NCBI GenBank assembly: GCA_945865815.1
Contig: CAMBFR010000039.1
Location: 1-33,491, forward strand
DNA length: 33,491 nucleotides
Origin: Candidatus Sulfopaludibacter sp. SbA3
GTDB lineage: Bacteria > Acidobacteriota > Terriglobia > 20CM-2-55-15
Direction: 5' to 3'
In this document: in pieces, positions 1 through 7,024 of the stretch
How the letters are laid out: each line of letters starts with the position of its first letter
Position numbering within the stretch: position 1 is the stretch's first letter
Notes under the pieces: generated by a model
Databases searched by the model: none
Told to the model about the DNA's origin: nothing
The model's input: only the letters and a program-made list of their open reading frames with translations
Program-made: the position numbers and the translations under genes

Positions 1-1
1 C

Positions 2-265
2 ATGCGATACGACGCGGCATCGAAGTATGAGCGCGGCGAGAAGTGCGGAGCTGAAGCCAACATGGCCAAAATGCTCGCATCGGAAGCCTCATGGGAAGCA
101 GCCGATGTCTGCATGTCCACGTACGGAGGCTATGGTTTTGCTCGTGACTATGACATCGAACGAAAGTTCCGGGAAACCCGTCTGCTGATCGCCGCACCGG
201 TAAGCAACAACATGGTGTTGGCTTTCCTTGGCCAGAACGTGCTCGGAATGCCGAAGTCCTATTAA
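2..265 (+). CDS. Acyl-CoA dehydrogenase, C-terminal fragment (gene begins outside the window)
   Basis: The frame is open from the first bases and ends at TAA 263-265, so only the last ~87 residues are present. They match the C-terminal helical domain of acyl-CoA dehydrogenases: the segment STYGGYGFARDYDIERKFRE is the usual GG-G-F..Y.IER..R signature, which packs against FAD and the adenine pocket near the C-terminus. The family oxidises acyl-CoA thioesters to 2-enoyl-CoA and passes electrons to ETF. The ATG at position 2 lies inside the protein and is not the real start. A CoA-ester lyase follows 23 bp after the stop on the same strand, which suggests an operon for catabolism of an acyl-CoA. 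The substrate cannot be read from this fragment. Confidence 0.9.
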   Translation: MRYDAASKYERGEKCGAEANMAKMLASEASWEAADVCMSTYGGYGFARDYDIERKFRETRLLIAAPVSNNMVLAFLGQNVLGMPKSY

Positions 266-288
266 TTAATAAGAAAGGCTTTTTAACT

Positions 289-1203
289 ATGGATCAAAAC
301 AACAAGCTGTTTCGGTCATGGATGTTCGTGCCCGGTGACCGGCAGAAAATGATCGACAAGGCCATGGGCGCGGCCGTGGACGCCATCATGATGGACATTG
401 AAGATGGCGTGGCGCCCGAAGCGAAAGAAACGTCGCGCAAACAGATTGCGGAATCCCTGAAACAACTGGCCCCGCGGTTGAAAGCGGATCCCTCATTGCG
501 CACGCCCGCGCGATATGTCCGCATCAATGCGGTCGGCCATGAACGGATGCATGCCGATCTCGACAGTGTGATCACCCCGGGCCTTGAAGGCCTGGCAGTG
601 CCAAAGGTCGACACTCCGGAGCAGGTGAAGGTTGTAGAAAAGATTCTCGACGAGCGCGAGCCGAAAGTCGGAATTCCGTCAGGAACGGTGCGATTGCTCG
701 TCGCGATTGAGAGCCCGCGGGGGTTGTATAACGCGTTCGCTATCGCGTCATCCTCCCCGCGCGTCATGGGCCTGATGTTCGGGACCGAGGATTTCTCGAG
801 AGAGCTCAACCTTCCGCTGCGCCGGGAAGCAGAAGCCGTCGACCTCTTCTACGCACGCTCCGCGATTGTCACGGCCGCTGCAGCCGCTCACGTTCAGTGC
901 GTCGACGGCGTGTGGCCGAACTTCCAGGATGCGGAAGGGCTCAAGAAGTTTGCCGCGCAGTCCCGGCGCCTGGGATTTTCCGGAATGTCGCTGATTCACC
1001 CGGCTCAAATCGAGCTGGTGAACGCCGCATTCACTCCTACCCCCGACGAGCTCGATTATTGCCGCCGGGTTGTTCAGGCATTCGACGATGCGCGTAAGCG
1101 CGGCGAAGGCGCGATTGCATTCGGTGGCCAGCTTCTGGATATGCCGATCGTGGATCGGGCGCGACAGACGCTTGATTTGGCGGATTATCTGGGCGTGAAG
1201 TAG
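289..1203 (+). CDS. CoA-ester lyase of the HpcH/HpaI (citrate lyase beta-like) family
   Basis: 304 residues, the normal length for CitE/malyl-CoA-lyase-like enzymes, which cleave or condense beta-hydroxyacyl-CoA such as malyl- or citramalyl-CoA using Mg2+. Visible features are an N-terminal RSWMFVPGDRQKMIDKA strand-helix; MMDIEDGVAPEAK, whose acidic residues belong to the active site; LVAIESPRGL with the metal-binding Glu; MFGTEDFSREL with the second metal-side acidic cluster; and a C-terminal IHPAQIELVNAAF segment. The start at ATG 289 follows an AAAGG about 10 bases upstream. The gene is 23 bp downstream of an acyl-CoA dehydrogenase, so co-transcription is likely. The exact CoA substrate is not resolved; this branch is large and often annotated only as CoA ester lyase. 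Confidence 0.9.
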   Translation: MDQNNKLFRSWMFVPGDRQKMIDKAMGAAVDAIMMDIEDGVAPEAKETSRKQIAESLKQLAPRLKADPSLRTPARYVRINAVGHERMHADLDSVITPGLEGLAVPKVDTPEQVKVVEKILDEREPKVGIPSGTVRLLVAIESPRGLYNAFAIASSSPRVMGLMFGTEDFSRELNLPLRREAEAVDLFYARSAIVTAAAAAHVQCVDGVWPNFQDAEGLKKFAAQSRRLGFSGMSLIHPAQIELVNAAFTPTPDELDYCRRVVQAFDDARKRGEGAIAFGGQLLDMPIVDRARQTLDLADYLGVK

Positions 1204-1204
1204 C

Positions 1205-1223
1205 CGCGGGCTTTATGCCCGCG
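1205..1223 (+). terminator. GC-rich hairpin directly after the CoA-ester lyase gene
   Basis: CGCGGGC-type arms of 7 bp (1205-1211 and 1217-1223) surround a 5-base loop, beginning one base after the stop codon. No T-tract follows, so this is only a candidate intrinsic terminator or 3'-end stabilising stem. Confidence 0.4.
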
Positions 1224-1234
1224 TTCGGGACGCT

Positions 1235-1308
1235 GTAAACGTAAAGGGACGCACACTTAAGAATCGCGTGGTACTGCGATTCTTAAGTGTGCGTCCCTTT
1301 ACGTTTAC
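1235..1308. repeat. Long perfect inverted repeat IR1 (33-bp arms, 8-nt loop)
   Basis: The left arm at 1235-1267 and right arm at 1276-1308 are exact reverse complements over 33 bp. The loop at 1268-1275 reads GTGGTACT. The arms include GGGACGCACACTTAAGAATC. The repeat lies between two convergent genes, the CoA-ester lyase and the alpha/beta hydrolase, where a fold-back could stop transcription from both sides. The loop and parts of the arm resemble IR2 at 4240-4345, so I read it as a REP-like mobile hairpin rather than a one-off terminator. Confidence 0.9.
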
Positions 1309-1310
1309 CA

Positions 1311-1329
1311 CCCGCCTGCGAACGGCGGG
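1311..1329. repeat. Short hairpin sharing sequence with the element at the window end
   Basis: CCCGCC (1311-1316) and GGCGGG (1324-1329) can pair around TGCGAAC. The 13-mer GCGAACGGCGGGG at 1318-1330 recurs exactly at 33392-33404. TACCACCC at 1306-1313 recurs at the last bases of the window, 33484-33491. This looks like part of a second dispersed repeat family lying next to IR1. Confidence 0.45.
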
Positions 1330-1345
1330 GGACCTTTCTGTCTTA

Positions 1346-1380
1346 TCTACACGTTACGTTTGAACGGTCAAACTTGTAGA
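1346..1380. terminator. Two-part stem between convergent genes, candidate terminator
   Basis: An inner stem of GTTTGA and TCAAAC (1358-1363 and 1368-1373) with an ACGG loop is flanked by an outer TCTACA and TGTAGA pair (1346-1351 and 1375-1380), with an unequal bulge between them. TTTT follows at 1381-1384 on the plus strand, so it could end transcripts coming from the CoA-ester lyase gene. The support is structural only. Confidence 0.3.
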
Positions 1381-1403
1381 TTTTGATCGGTCCTGCATTG
1401 GAT

Positions 1404-2294
1404 TTATTGAAGGTACTGTTTGAACCATTCGAGGACCGGTTTCATAACTTCATCTGTCCTCTTCCCATACACGTCGAAGTGTACGCCGTCTTTTAGAGTG
1501 AAGATCTTCTTCGGTTCCTTAGCCTTACGATACAAGATATCGGCGTCATCAGCCTCGAGCTCGTCCTTCTCAGCTTGAACGAAGAGAATTGGTGTTGGAG
1601 ACACCTTGTCAATAATCTCTTCCGGCTTGTAGTCCAGCCACCCATCAACGGTTGCCAGAGTTGTGCTGTTGCCTTTTTCGTTTTCCACCTGTTCAGCTTC
1701 CTTCAACGAATGGCTCAGATCCGGAGGCATGATCAGTACCGAATCGGTTCCCTCATTCAAAAACCCATGGAAGGCTTTGGACTTGCCAGTCACAGCCCTG
1801 TTTATCCTGTCCTCTTTAACTTTTTGCATGAGAGTTTCCCACTGCTGCTCGGTTCGAAATCTTCGCATTCTCCGTTCGCCATCACCGACCAGGACCATTG
1901 AGGCAACAGCCTTTACTCGCCGGTCTCGAGCTGCTATGTATGCGACTTCTCCTCCTCCCAGACTTACACCTAATATGGCGATTTTGTCCGGGCTAACTTC
2001 TGGTCTGGATTGCAAGTAGGATATGGCGTTACTGGCGTCATAGATCTGCAGGTATGGAATGACCTCGCCGCGGACGCCTTCGCTCTCTCCGAATCCTCTG
2101 AAATCCATAGTCAGGGATACAAAGCCAGCTGCGGTGAACGCGTCAGCGAACCCAGGAAAGAAAGCATCCGCCGTGCTCATGAAACCTGGCACAAGCACGA
2201 CACCAGGAAGACGTTTTCCTTGGGAATTGTCAGGCTTAGAAAGTATTCCGGACAGTTTTAGGCCGTCGCTATAGTAGCTAATTCTCTCTTTCAT
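1404..2294 (-). CDS. Alpha/beta hydrolase, dienelactone-hydrolase/S9-peptidase-like
   Basis: 296 residues of the alpha/beta-hydrolase fold. The nucleophile elbow GVSLGGGEVAY places the catalytic Ser at residue 111, the oxyanion-side LVPGFMST lies at 34-41, a QAEKDELEADD stretch near 245 supplies the acidic residue, and DGVHFDVYG supplies His at about 272. No signal peptide is visible, so it is probably cytoplasmic. The start at 2294 has a clear AAGGAG about 9 bases upstream. The two 60-base rows counted inside the gene gave 48 and 52 % GC, below most of the window. It stands alone, convergent with the CoA-ester lyase and with IR1 in between. The likely role is ester or small-peptide hydrolysis; the substrate is unknown. 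Confidence 0.85.
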   Translation of the reverse strand: MKERISYYSDGLKLSGILSKPDNSQGKRLPGVVLVPGFMSTADAFFPGFADAFTAAGFVSLTMDFRGFGESEGVRGEVIPYLQIYDASNAISYLQSRPEVSPDKIAILGVSLGGGEVAYIAARDRRVKAVASMVLVGDGERRMRRFRTEQQWETLMQKVKEDRINRAVTGKSKAFHGFLNEGTDSVLIMPPDLSHSLKEAEQVENEKGNSTTLATVDGWLDYKPEEIIDKVSPTPILFVQAEKDELEADDADILYRKAKEPKKIFTLKDGVHFDVYGKRTDEVMKPVLEWFKQYLQ

Positions 2295-2344
2295 TAATCA
2301 AAGCTCCTTTTCCAAAGGTTTTCGATTCGTTTATTAAATGCAGA

Positions 2345-3346
2345 CTATGATTTGCCCCACGCTTCGACGAACCTGCGGGCATCGTCGATGACGGGTTCCG
2401 TCACGGGGACGTAAGGAACAATGAGCCGATCCACGCCGGCTTCCACGAAAGGCTGCAGCCGGTCCTTTATTTCCTGTACCGATGTGGCCGGAATTACAGG
2501 CAACTTGTCCATGTACTCATCCGTCATCTTGGCGCTGGCGGCTTTGAAACCGCCGGCCTTGAAAGCCTCGCCGATGGTGTTGACTTCGGCCTCGAATCCG
2601 GATGCCTTGAGCATGTCGCGGTAATGGTCCGCGATATTGTAGAACGTCAGAACCTGCCGCAGTCTTGAGCGCGCCAACTGCCGGTCCGGATTCATCGAGA
2701 CGCGCACTTTCGCGATGATCTTGACGTCTTTGGGATCGCGGCCCGCTTCTCTCGCTCCCTCGTGAACGCGCGCGGCGATCTCTTTTATAGTCGCGGGGGT
2801 GGCCATATTGATGAACACGCCGTCGGAAATCTTTCCGACGAGTTTCGTCATCTGTGGACCCAATCCCGCCAGATAAACGGGGAATGTGGGATGGCTTGGT
2901 TTCCACGAGAGTTGGAAACGCGTTCCCGTCGAATACATTTCGCCCTGGTATTCGACTCGCTCCCCCTTTGCGACTTCCCGAAGGATGTGTATGTACTCCT
3001 GCGCGCGCCGCAACGGACGATCGAAAACGCCGCCATGCCATGCCGCAATCGTCTTGTTGGCAACGCCGAGGCCCAGCAGAAGCCGCCCACCGGAGAGATC
3101 CTGCAACGTGGCCGATTGAATGCCCAGGGTGACGGCGCTGCGGCCATAAATGTGATAGATGGCTGTTCCGAGCTTCAGCGTTTTCGTGCGCGCCGCGATT
3201 CCGGCAAGCAGGATCAGCGGATCCGTGCTGTTCGATTCGCCTTTCCAGAACGCGCCAAACCCGGCCTGTTCGATCAGCGGCGACAATTCCACGATCCCCG
3301 AGACGGGATAGTGCGCCGCGGAATTCAGTTCAATGTCATAAATCAT
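2345..3346 (-). CDS. LLM-class flavin-dependent oxidoreductase (luciferase-like)
   Basis: 333 residues matching the bacterial-luciferase-like TIM-barrel family, which uses reduced FMN or F420. Recognisable elements are an N-terminal MIYDIELNSA strand, KLGTAIYHIYGRSAVTLG with the family's typical GT-I....R.P-like turn, SGGRLLLGLGVANK, which is the classic GR..LGLG signature, and a late GVDRLIVPYVP strand. The start at 3346 is preceded by AGAGGA. Members act on many substrates, including alkanesulfonates, F420-linked alcohols and methylene-tetrahydromethanopterin; nothing here allows a choice, and no F420 biosynthesis gene is present. The intergenic region upstream is shared with a divergent coiled-coil gene pair. 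Confidence 0.88.
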   Translation of the reverse strand: MIYDIELNSAAHYPVSGIVELSPLIEQAGFGAFWKGESNSTDPLILLAGIAARTKTLKLGTAIYHIYGRSAVTLGIQSATLQDLSGGRLLLGLGVANKTIAAWHGGVFDRPLRRAQEYIHILREVAKGERVEYQGEMYSTGTRFQLSWKPSHPTFPVYLAGLGPQMTKLVGKISDGVFINMATPATIKEIAARVHEGAREAGRDPKDVKIIAKVRVSMNPDRQLARSRLRQVLTFYNIADHYRDMLKASGFEAEVNTIGEAFKAGGFKAASAKMTDEYMDKLPVIPATSVQEIKDRLQPFVEAGVDRLIVPYVPVTEPVIDDARRFVEAWGKS

Positions 3347-3598
3347 GATTACGTCCTCTTTCAGTTCGAAGTAAGGGCGGGCGAGCAGGAAGTAGCCTGA
3401 GAAACCTTATAGTTTGTAATTTATTGGCCCGACGACGCCGACTTTCGTGTCCACGCTCCGGTGATGCGGAAACATGGAACCAAAAGTGGATGAGGCTATC
3501 AGAAGTAGTGGGGTACTTCAAGCGGGATATTCCTCCGGATCCTCCAGATCACCGTGTTAGGATGGCGCTCCGGCCCTCCAAACCCAGGAGGAAAAAAC
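3347..3598. other. Divergent intergenic region, no gene seen
   Basis: About 250 bases separate the leftward LLM oxidoreductase gene from the rightward coiled-coil pair and must carry promoters for both. Short open frames cross it, but none has protein-like composition or a convincing ribosome site. A strong AGGAGG at 3586-3591 serves the gene starting at 3599. TAGGAT near 3558 is a possible -10, but I find no good -35 for it. Confidence 0.5.
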
Positions 3599-3979
3599 AT
3601 GCCTTCCAAAAAGAAAACCGTCACGCTCGAACAGGTATTTGAAAAACTCACCGGCCACGACAAACAGTTTGCGGCCTTGGCAAAGCATTTGTTCAGTTTT
3701 GAAGACGACCTGAAGAAAGAGGTTGGGAAACTGGATAAGCGCATTCAGGCCATCGAAGCCAACCTCGAGAAACTTACAGACGATCTGGAGACACTCACCG
3801 AGGAGTACCATGCCATCACCGTGGGACTCAAGCGGCTGGAGGCCGCTGTAGGGGTGGGTAGTGCCGGCAAGGGTAAAACCTCGATTCAATCGGAGTTGAA
3901 GTCGATGAAGACCCGTCTGTCGGTCGTCGAGGGTAAGGTAATGGCTATGGAATCGCGCGCTGAGGAGCCACATGTCTGA
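3599..3979 (+). CDS. Small coiled-coil protein, function unknown
   Basis: 126 residues from ATG 3599, chosen because AGGAGG lies 7 bases upstream; a longer frame from 3554 would start before that ribosome site. After a basic MPSKKKTVT head, residues ~20-80 are rich in heptad-spaced Leu/Ile with Glu/Lys between them (for example LDKRIQAIEANLEKLTDDLE). A Gly-rich hinge GVGSAGKGK follows, then a second helix to the C-terminus. There are no Cys, no signal peptide and no membrane span. A homo- or hetero-oligomeric cytoplasmic coiled coil is likely. It overlaps the next small gene by 8 bases, so the two products may be made together and interact. I do not recognise the family. Confidence 0.75.
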   Translation: MPSKKKTVTLEQVFEKLTGHDKQFAALAKHLFSFEDDLKKEVGKLDKRIQAIEANLEKLTDDLETLTEEYHAITVGLKRLEAAVGVGSAGKGKTSIQSELKSMKTRLSVVEGKVMAMESRAEEPHV

Positions 3980-4238
3980 ACGAACATTAGACGAGACAAT
4001 GTCTCGCTATGAGTTCCGATCGATCTTCTGGGGCGTTACCGCTCTTGACCTGAAGACATTTGTGCTCGAACGCCGCGTACGCAACCTCGAACGCCAATGG
4101 CCTGGCGAAGGGAAGGTCGAACAGCACGAATTCCGCATGGAAAGGATGCGGGTTCGGCATGAGTTGGAACTGCTCAAGATCGAGATGGGGACTCTTGAGC
4201 AACGCGCTTCCCGGTGGAACGCAGAGGAGACGGGATAA
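3972..4238 (+). CDS. Small helical protein, partner of the preceding coiled-coil gene
   Basis: 88 residues: an N-terminal half (residues ~1-30, including YEFRSIFWGVTALDLKTFVL) with several aromatic residues, then a strongly charged, probably helical C-terminal half with repeated Arg/Glu and Leu (RVRNLERQW, RHELELLKIEMGTLEQR). The start at ATG 3972 has GAGGAG at 3962-3967 and overlaps the stop of the previous gene by 8 bases, the usual arrangement for translational coupling. The aromatic part could be a docking surface and the rest a coiled coil, but that is inference. No known family is recognised. The gene ends one base before the long inverted repeat IR2. Confidence 0.7.
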   Translation: MSERTLDETMSRYEFRSIFWGVTALDLKTFVLERRVRNLERQWPGEGKVEQHEFRMERMRVRHELELLKIEMGTLEQRASRWNAEETG

Positions 4239-4239
4239 A

Positions 4240-4345
4240 GGAATTACGGGGACAAAGGGGGAATTAAGGGGACAGACTCCGAATTCCTTGTGGTGCAGGA
4301 ATTCGGAGTCTGTCCCCTTAATTCCCCCTTTGTCCCCGTAATTCC
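4240..4345. repeat. Long perfect inverted repeat IR2 (49-bp arms, 8-nt loop)
   Basis: The left arm 4240-4288 and right arm 4297-4345 are exact reverse complements over 49 bp. The loop at 4289-4296 reads TGTGGTGC. The arms carry stacked motifs: GAATTACGGGGACAAA, then GAATTAAGGGGACAGACTCC, then GAATTCC, so a GGGGACA unit occurs twice per arm. It fills the gap between the convergent coiled-coil pair and TauE gene and could terminate both. The GTGGT in the loop and the GGGAC...GAATC/GAATTC arm pattern match IR1. Confidence 0.92.
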
Positions 4346-4349
4346 CCCT

Positions 4350-5072
4350 TCAAAAGAATCCGCGGTAGAACAAACTTGCGCCGAGCAGGGCCATGGCGCC
4401 GGAGAGGCCGGCGCGGAGTTGTTGCGATGGTACGCGTCCGGCGAGGTAGCCGCCCAGGATCGCGCCAGGCACGCCGCCGGTAAGCAGTTGCAGCAGGACG
4501 GCGCTGTCCAGCGTACCCATGGCCGCGTTGACGCCTCCCCCGATCAGCGAGACGATCAAACCAAAAACAAGGTCCGTTCCCACTACGGCGGCGGCAGCCA
4601 GGTTCGTCATTCGCATCAGCGCCAGCGCGCCCAGCGCACCCGCCCCGGCCGAGGAGAAACCAACTTCCGTTCCGATGGCCAGGCATACGAGCGCCAGCAT
4701 TTTGGAGCGGTCGTGCCGGTGATGAACCTTCGGACGCAGCAGATTGAAGATGGCAACGACGACGATCGTCGCGCCGATGATTCCGGTGATGACCTCGCCC
4801 TCGAGGCCACTGAGCAGGAACACCCCGATGAGCACTCCCGGGACGCCGCCCAGGAGCATGAAGCCGAGCGTCCGCCAGTCCACTTGCCTGCGCGCCATGT
4901 AGACGGGCGCGGTAATGATTTTTACGACCGCGCCGAAGATGAGCGCCGTACCGACGGCGACCGGCGCGGAGACGCCCACCGCCAGAATCAACAAAGGCGT
5001 GGTCAGCGTTCCGGCGCCGACGCCGGTCAGCCCGATCGCGACTGCAATCACAAAACCAAGCAGATATGTCAT
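4350..5072 (-). CDS. TauE/SafE (TSUP) family membrane exporter
   Basis: 240 residues, almost entirely hydrophobic, with about eight membrane segments. The N-terminal LGFVIAVAIGLTGVGAGTLT and the later IGTEVGFSSAGAGALGALA are the two family repeats, each with the small-residue G-T/S-VGAG motif. This family exports sulfite, sulfoacetate or other organosulfur anions, or simple organic acids, in the inner membrane. It is the last gene of a leftward cluster, 57 bp after the CoA-transferase subunit. The substrate is not indicated by the sequence; the neighbour with a thiol-disulfide domain does not prove sulfur chemistry. The gene ends 4 bases from IR2. Confidence 0.88.
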   Translation of the reverse strand: MTYLLGFVIAVAIGLTGVGAGTLTTPLLILAVGVSAPVAVGTALIFGAVVKIITAPVYMARRQVDWRTLGFMLLGGVPGVLIGVFLLSGLEGEVITGIIGATIVVVAIFNLLRPKVHHRHDRSKMLALVCLAIGTEVGFSSAGAGALGALALMRMTNLAAAAVVGTDLVFGLIVSLIGGGVNAAMGTLDSAVLLQLLTGGVPGAILGGYLAGRVPSQQLRAGLSGAMALLGASLFYRGFF

Positions 5073-5129
5073 GCAGGGGAGCGTTTAACTACGAGGGCAA
5101 ACGAACAGAGACGGGAAACAGCCCACGCA

Positions 5130-5906
5130 CTAACCTTCCTTTCCCAGGTAAACGCGCTTCGGGTCGATCTCCTCGCGCAATAAGCGCAGTTCCTCAGCGG
5201 TGGGAAGCGGAGTGTTGGGCACTTGTTTCGGTATCTTCAAAGTAAATCCGGTGTTTTCGACCACGTCTTCCAGTGAAACTCCAGGGTGCAGCGAAACCAG
5301 CTTGGCCGAATGAGTCTCCTCGTCGAAACCCAGCACGGCCTTATCCGTAATAACGCAGAACGGCCCGCCGCCGCGCAACCCCAGCTCCTTCCGGCTCTTT
5401 CCGCCGACGAAACCGGGACTCGTCAGGTGAGCGACAAGGGTCGGCAGCTTCCGCTTTTCGTGCCGCATGATCATCATCACGCTCTTGGCCATCGACGCGA
5501 TGTCGTTTCCACCCGCGCTGCCATTGAAATAGCGAATTCCGCCCTTGTCGTTCTTGAGCAATGTCGTATTGATGTTTCCGTGCTGGTCAATTTCGAGGGC
5601 GCCCAGAAACCCGACATCGACAACGCCGCGATGCACATTCATGCCCATCACATCCAGAAATCCGCTCCAGCACGTGGCCTTGTACCAGATCCGCGCGTCC
5701 GCCAGGCCTACCGCCGTATCGATAGGCGCCGGGTTTATGACGCCGATTTCAAGAAGCGCGCTCAGTCTTGGAGCGTGCGTCCGCTTGGCGAGGACGGTCG
5801 CGACCTGGGGCAATCCGAGCCCCACGACAACGACCTGGCCATCTTTAAGCTCTCTCGCACCGGCCGTTGCCATGATTTCGGTATCCGTGGCGGGGACTTC
5901 TGACAT
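5130..5906 (-). CDS. CoA-transferase family I, beta subunit (glutaconate/IpdB-like)
   Basis: 258 residues resembling the beta subunit of glutaconate CoA-transferase and of IpdB, which acts in steroid-ring catabolism. Glu53 in LLEIGVINPAPI sits where the catalytic Glu of GctB is expected (about residue 54), and the GSAGGNDIASMAK and SPGFVGGKSRKELGLRGGGP segments are typical of this subunit. The start at 5906 has AGGAG about 8 bases upstream and lies 29 bp after the SurA-DsbA-like gene. The alpha subunit, normally the adjacent gene, is absent from both sides, so the partner must be elsewhere or this is a solitary form. The family moves CoA between acyl-CoA and free acids. Confidence 0.82.
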   Translation of the reverse strand: MSEVPATDTEIMATAGARELKDGQVVVVGLGLPQVATVLAKRTHAPRLSALLEIGVINPAPIDTAVGLADARIWYKATCWSGFLDVMGMNVHRGVVDVGFLGALEIDQHGNINTTLLKNDKGGIRYFNGSAGGNDIASMAKSVMMIMRHEKRKLPTLVAHLTSPGFVGGKSRKELGLRGGGPFCVITDKAVLGFDEETHSAKLVSLHPGVSLEDVVENTGFTLKIPKQVPNTPLPTAEELRLLREEIDPKRVYLGKEG

Positions 5907-5935
5907 CTCTTTATCTCCTGGTTCTTCGCTTCCGA

Positions 5936-6994
5936 TTACCGCGCGTTTGCGCGCTGCAGTTCGTCGTCGATCAGCGTCTTGAGGTTGGCGTAGCTCGGTC
6001 CACCCGCAAGCAGGCGGCCATTGATAAACACCGTCGGCGTCCCGCCTACTCCAAGCTGCGCCCCTTCAGCCTTCTGTTTTTGAATGGCTTCCGCCTGCCT
6101 GCCCGAATCCAGGCACTGATTGAAAGCGGCGGTGTCCAGCTTCAGGTCGGCTGCCCTTCGCTTGAGCGCCTCCACGCTGAGCTCGCGCTGATTCTGGAAG
6201 AGGGAGTCGTGATACTCCCAGAATTTTTGCTGCTCGAATGCGCATAGCGAGGCTTCGGCCGATTTTTGAGCATTAGGATGCAAAGTCGTAAGAGGGAACT
6301 GGCGATACACGACGCGCAGCCTGCCGGCATAGTTCTCTTCGATCAGCTTGAGAGTTGGAAACAGCCCGCCACAGAACGGACACTCAAAATCGGCGAACTC
6401 CACCAGTGTCACCGGCGCATTTGCGGCCCCGCGAGAGGGATGGCCCGCGGTTGCCACGTCCATCCGTACTGGATCGAGATTTGTGGTTACGCCGTATTTT
6501 TGTTTCAGCCTCTGCACGAGAGGACCACGCAGGCGGCGCCGGACCTGGTCCATCATGAACTGCCGCACCTGCGGCAGGGCCTCGGCTTTCGGCAGTGGAA
6601 TCTGCGCCTTGTTCGCCTCGTAAAAAGAATCGACTTCCTCCGGAGAAGGCGCCGGGATATTGCTTTCGATCTCGATTCCCAAAAACTCTTCCTTCGTTAT
6701 CTTCAGGCTGGTTGCTTCGGCCGCGATGACCTTGTCTTCAACAAGCGAGTCCAGAAACCGCCACATGATCTGCAGCTTTTGCCGCGCATACGCCGCTTCC
6801 TGCTGCGGCCGGTTCGACTCGAGTTTTTCGAGGTCCGCAGCGGCCGCCCGGGCCACCTGTTCTTCGGTGATGACTTCGCCGTTGACGACTGCCGCTGTCT
6901 TCGGGCCCGACTGTGCAGCGGCCACTGAAGCCATTGCAGCTGTGAGGGCCAGCACCAACGCTCCAAACACGATCAAGCTACGATGTAATCTCAT
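5936..6994 (-). CDS. Exported SurA-N/DsbA-like thiol-disulfide oxidoreductase
   Basis: 352 residues with a signal peptide at ~1-28 (LIVFGALVLALTAAMASVAAAQ-like core, AAA-Q cleavage). Residues ~35-165 resemble the SurA/PpiD chaperone N-domain (AAVVNGEVITEEQVARAAA, then Arg/Gln-rich helices). Residues ~185-352 are a DsbA/thioredoxin-fold domain with the active-site C205-PF-C208 in FADFECPFCGG and the cis-Pro loop GVGGTPTVFINGR. It should work in the periplasm in disulfide formation or isomerisation, with the N-domain holding unfolded clients. AAAGGAG precedes the start. It lies 30 bp after the aminotransferase and 29 bp before the CoA-transferase, so it is part of a leftward operon, although the partners suggest no common pathway. 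Confidence 0.88.
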   Translation of the reverse strand: MRLHRSLIVFGALVLALTAAMASVAAAQSGPKTAAVVNGEVITEEQVARAAAADLEKLESNRPQQEAAYARQKLQIMWRFLDSLVEDKVIAAEATSLKITKEEFLGIEIESNIPAPSPEEVDSFYEANKAQIPLPKAEALPQVRQFMMDQVRRRLRGPLVQRLKQKYGVTTNLDPVRMDVATAGHPSRGAANAPVTLVEFADFECPFCGGLFPTLKLIEENYAGRLRVVYRQFPLTTLHPNAQKSAEASLCAFEQQKFWEYHDSLFQNQRELSVEALKRRAADLKLDTAAFNQCLDSGRQAEAIQKQKAEGAQLGVGGTPTVFINGRLLAGGPSYANLKTLIDDELQRANAR

Positions 6995-7024
6995 TGGGTA
7001 GCTCCTTTTACCTGCTGCTTGCGG

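Noticed and set aside
4290-5183. 297-codon plus-strand frame across the TauE gene
   Set aside because: The translation is a low-complexity Arg/Asp/Gln-rich string; the minus strand encodes a membrane protein with family motifs.
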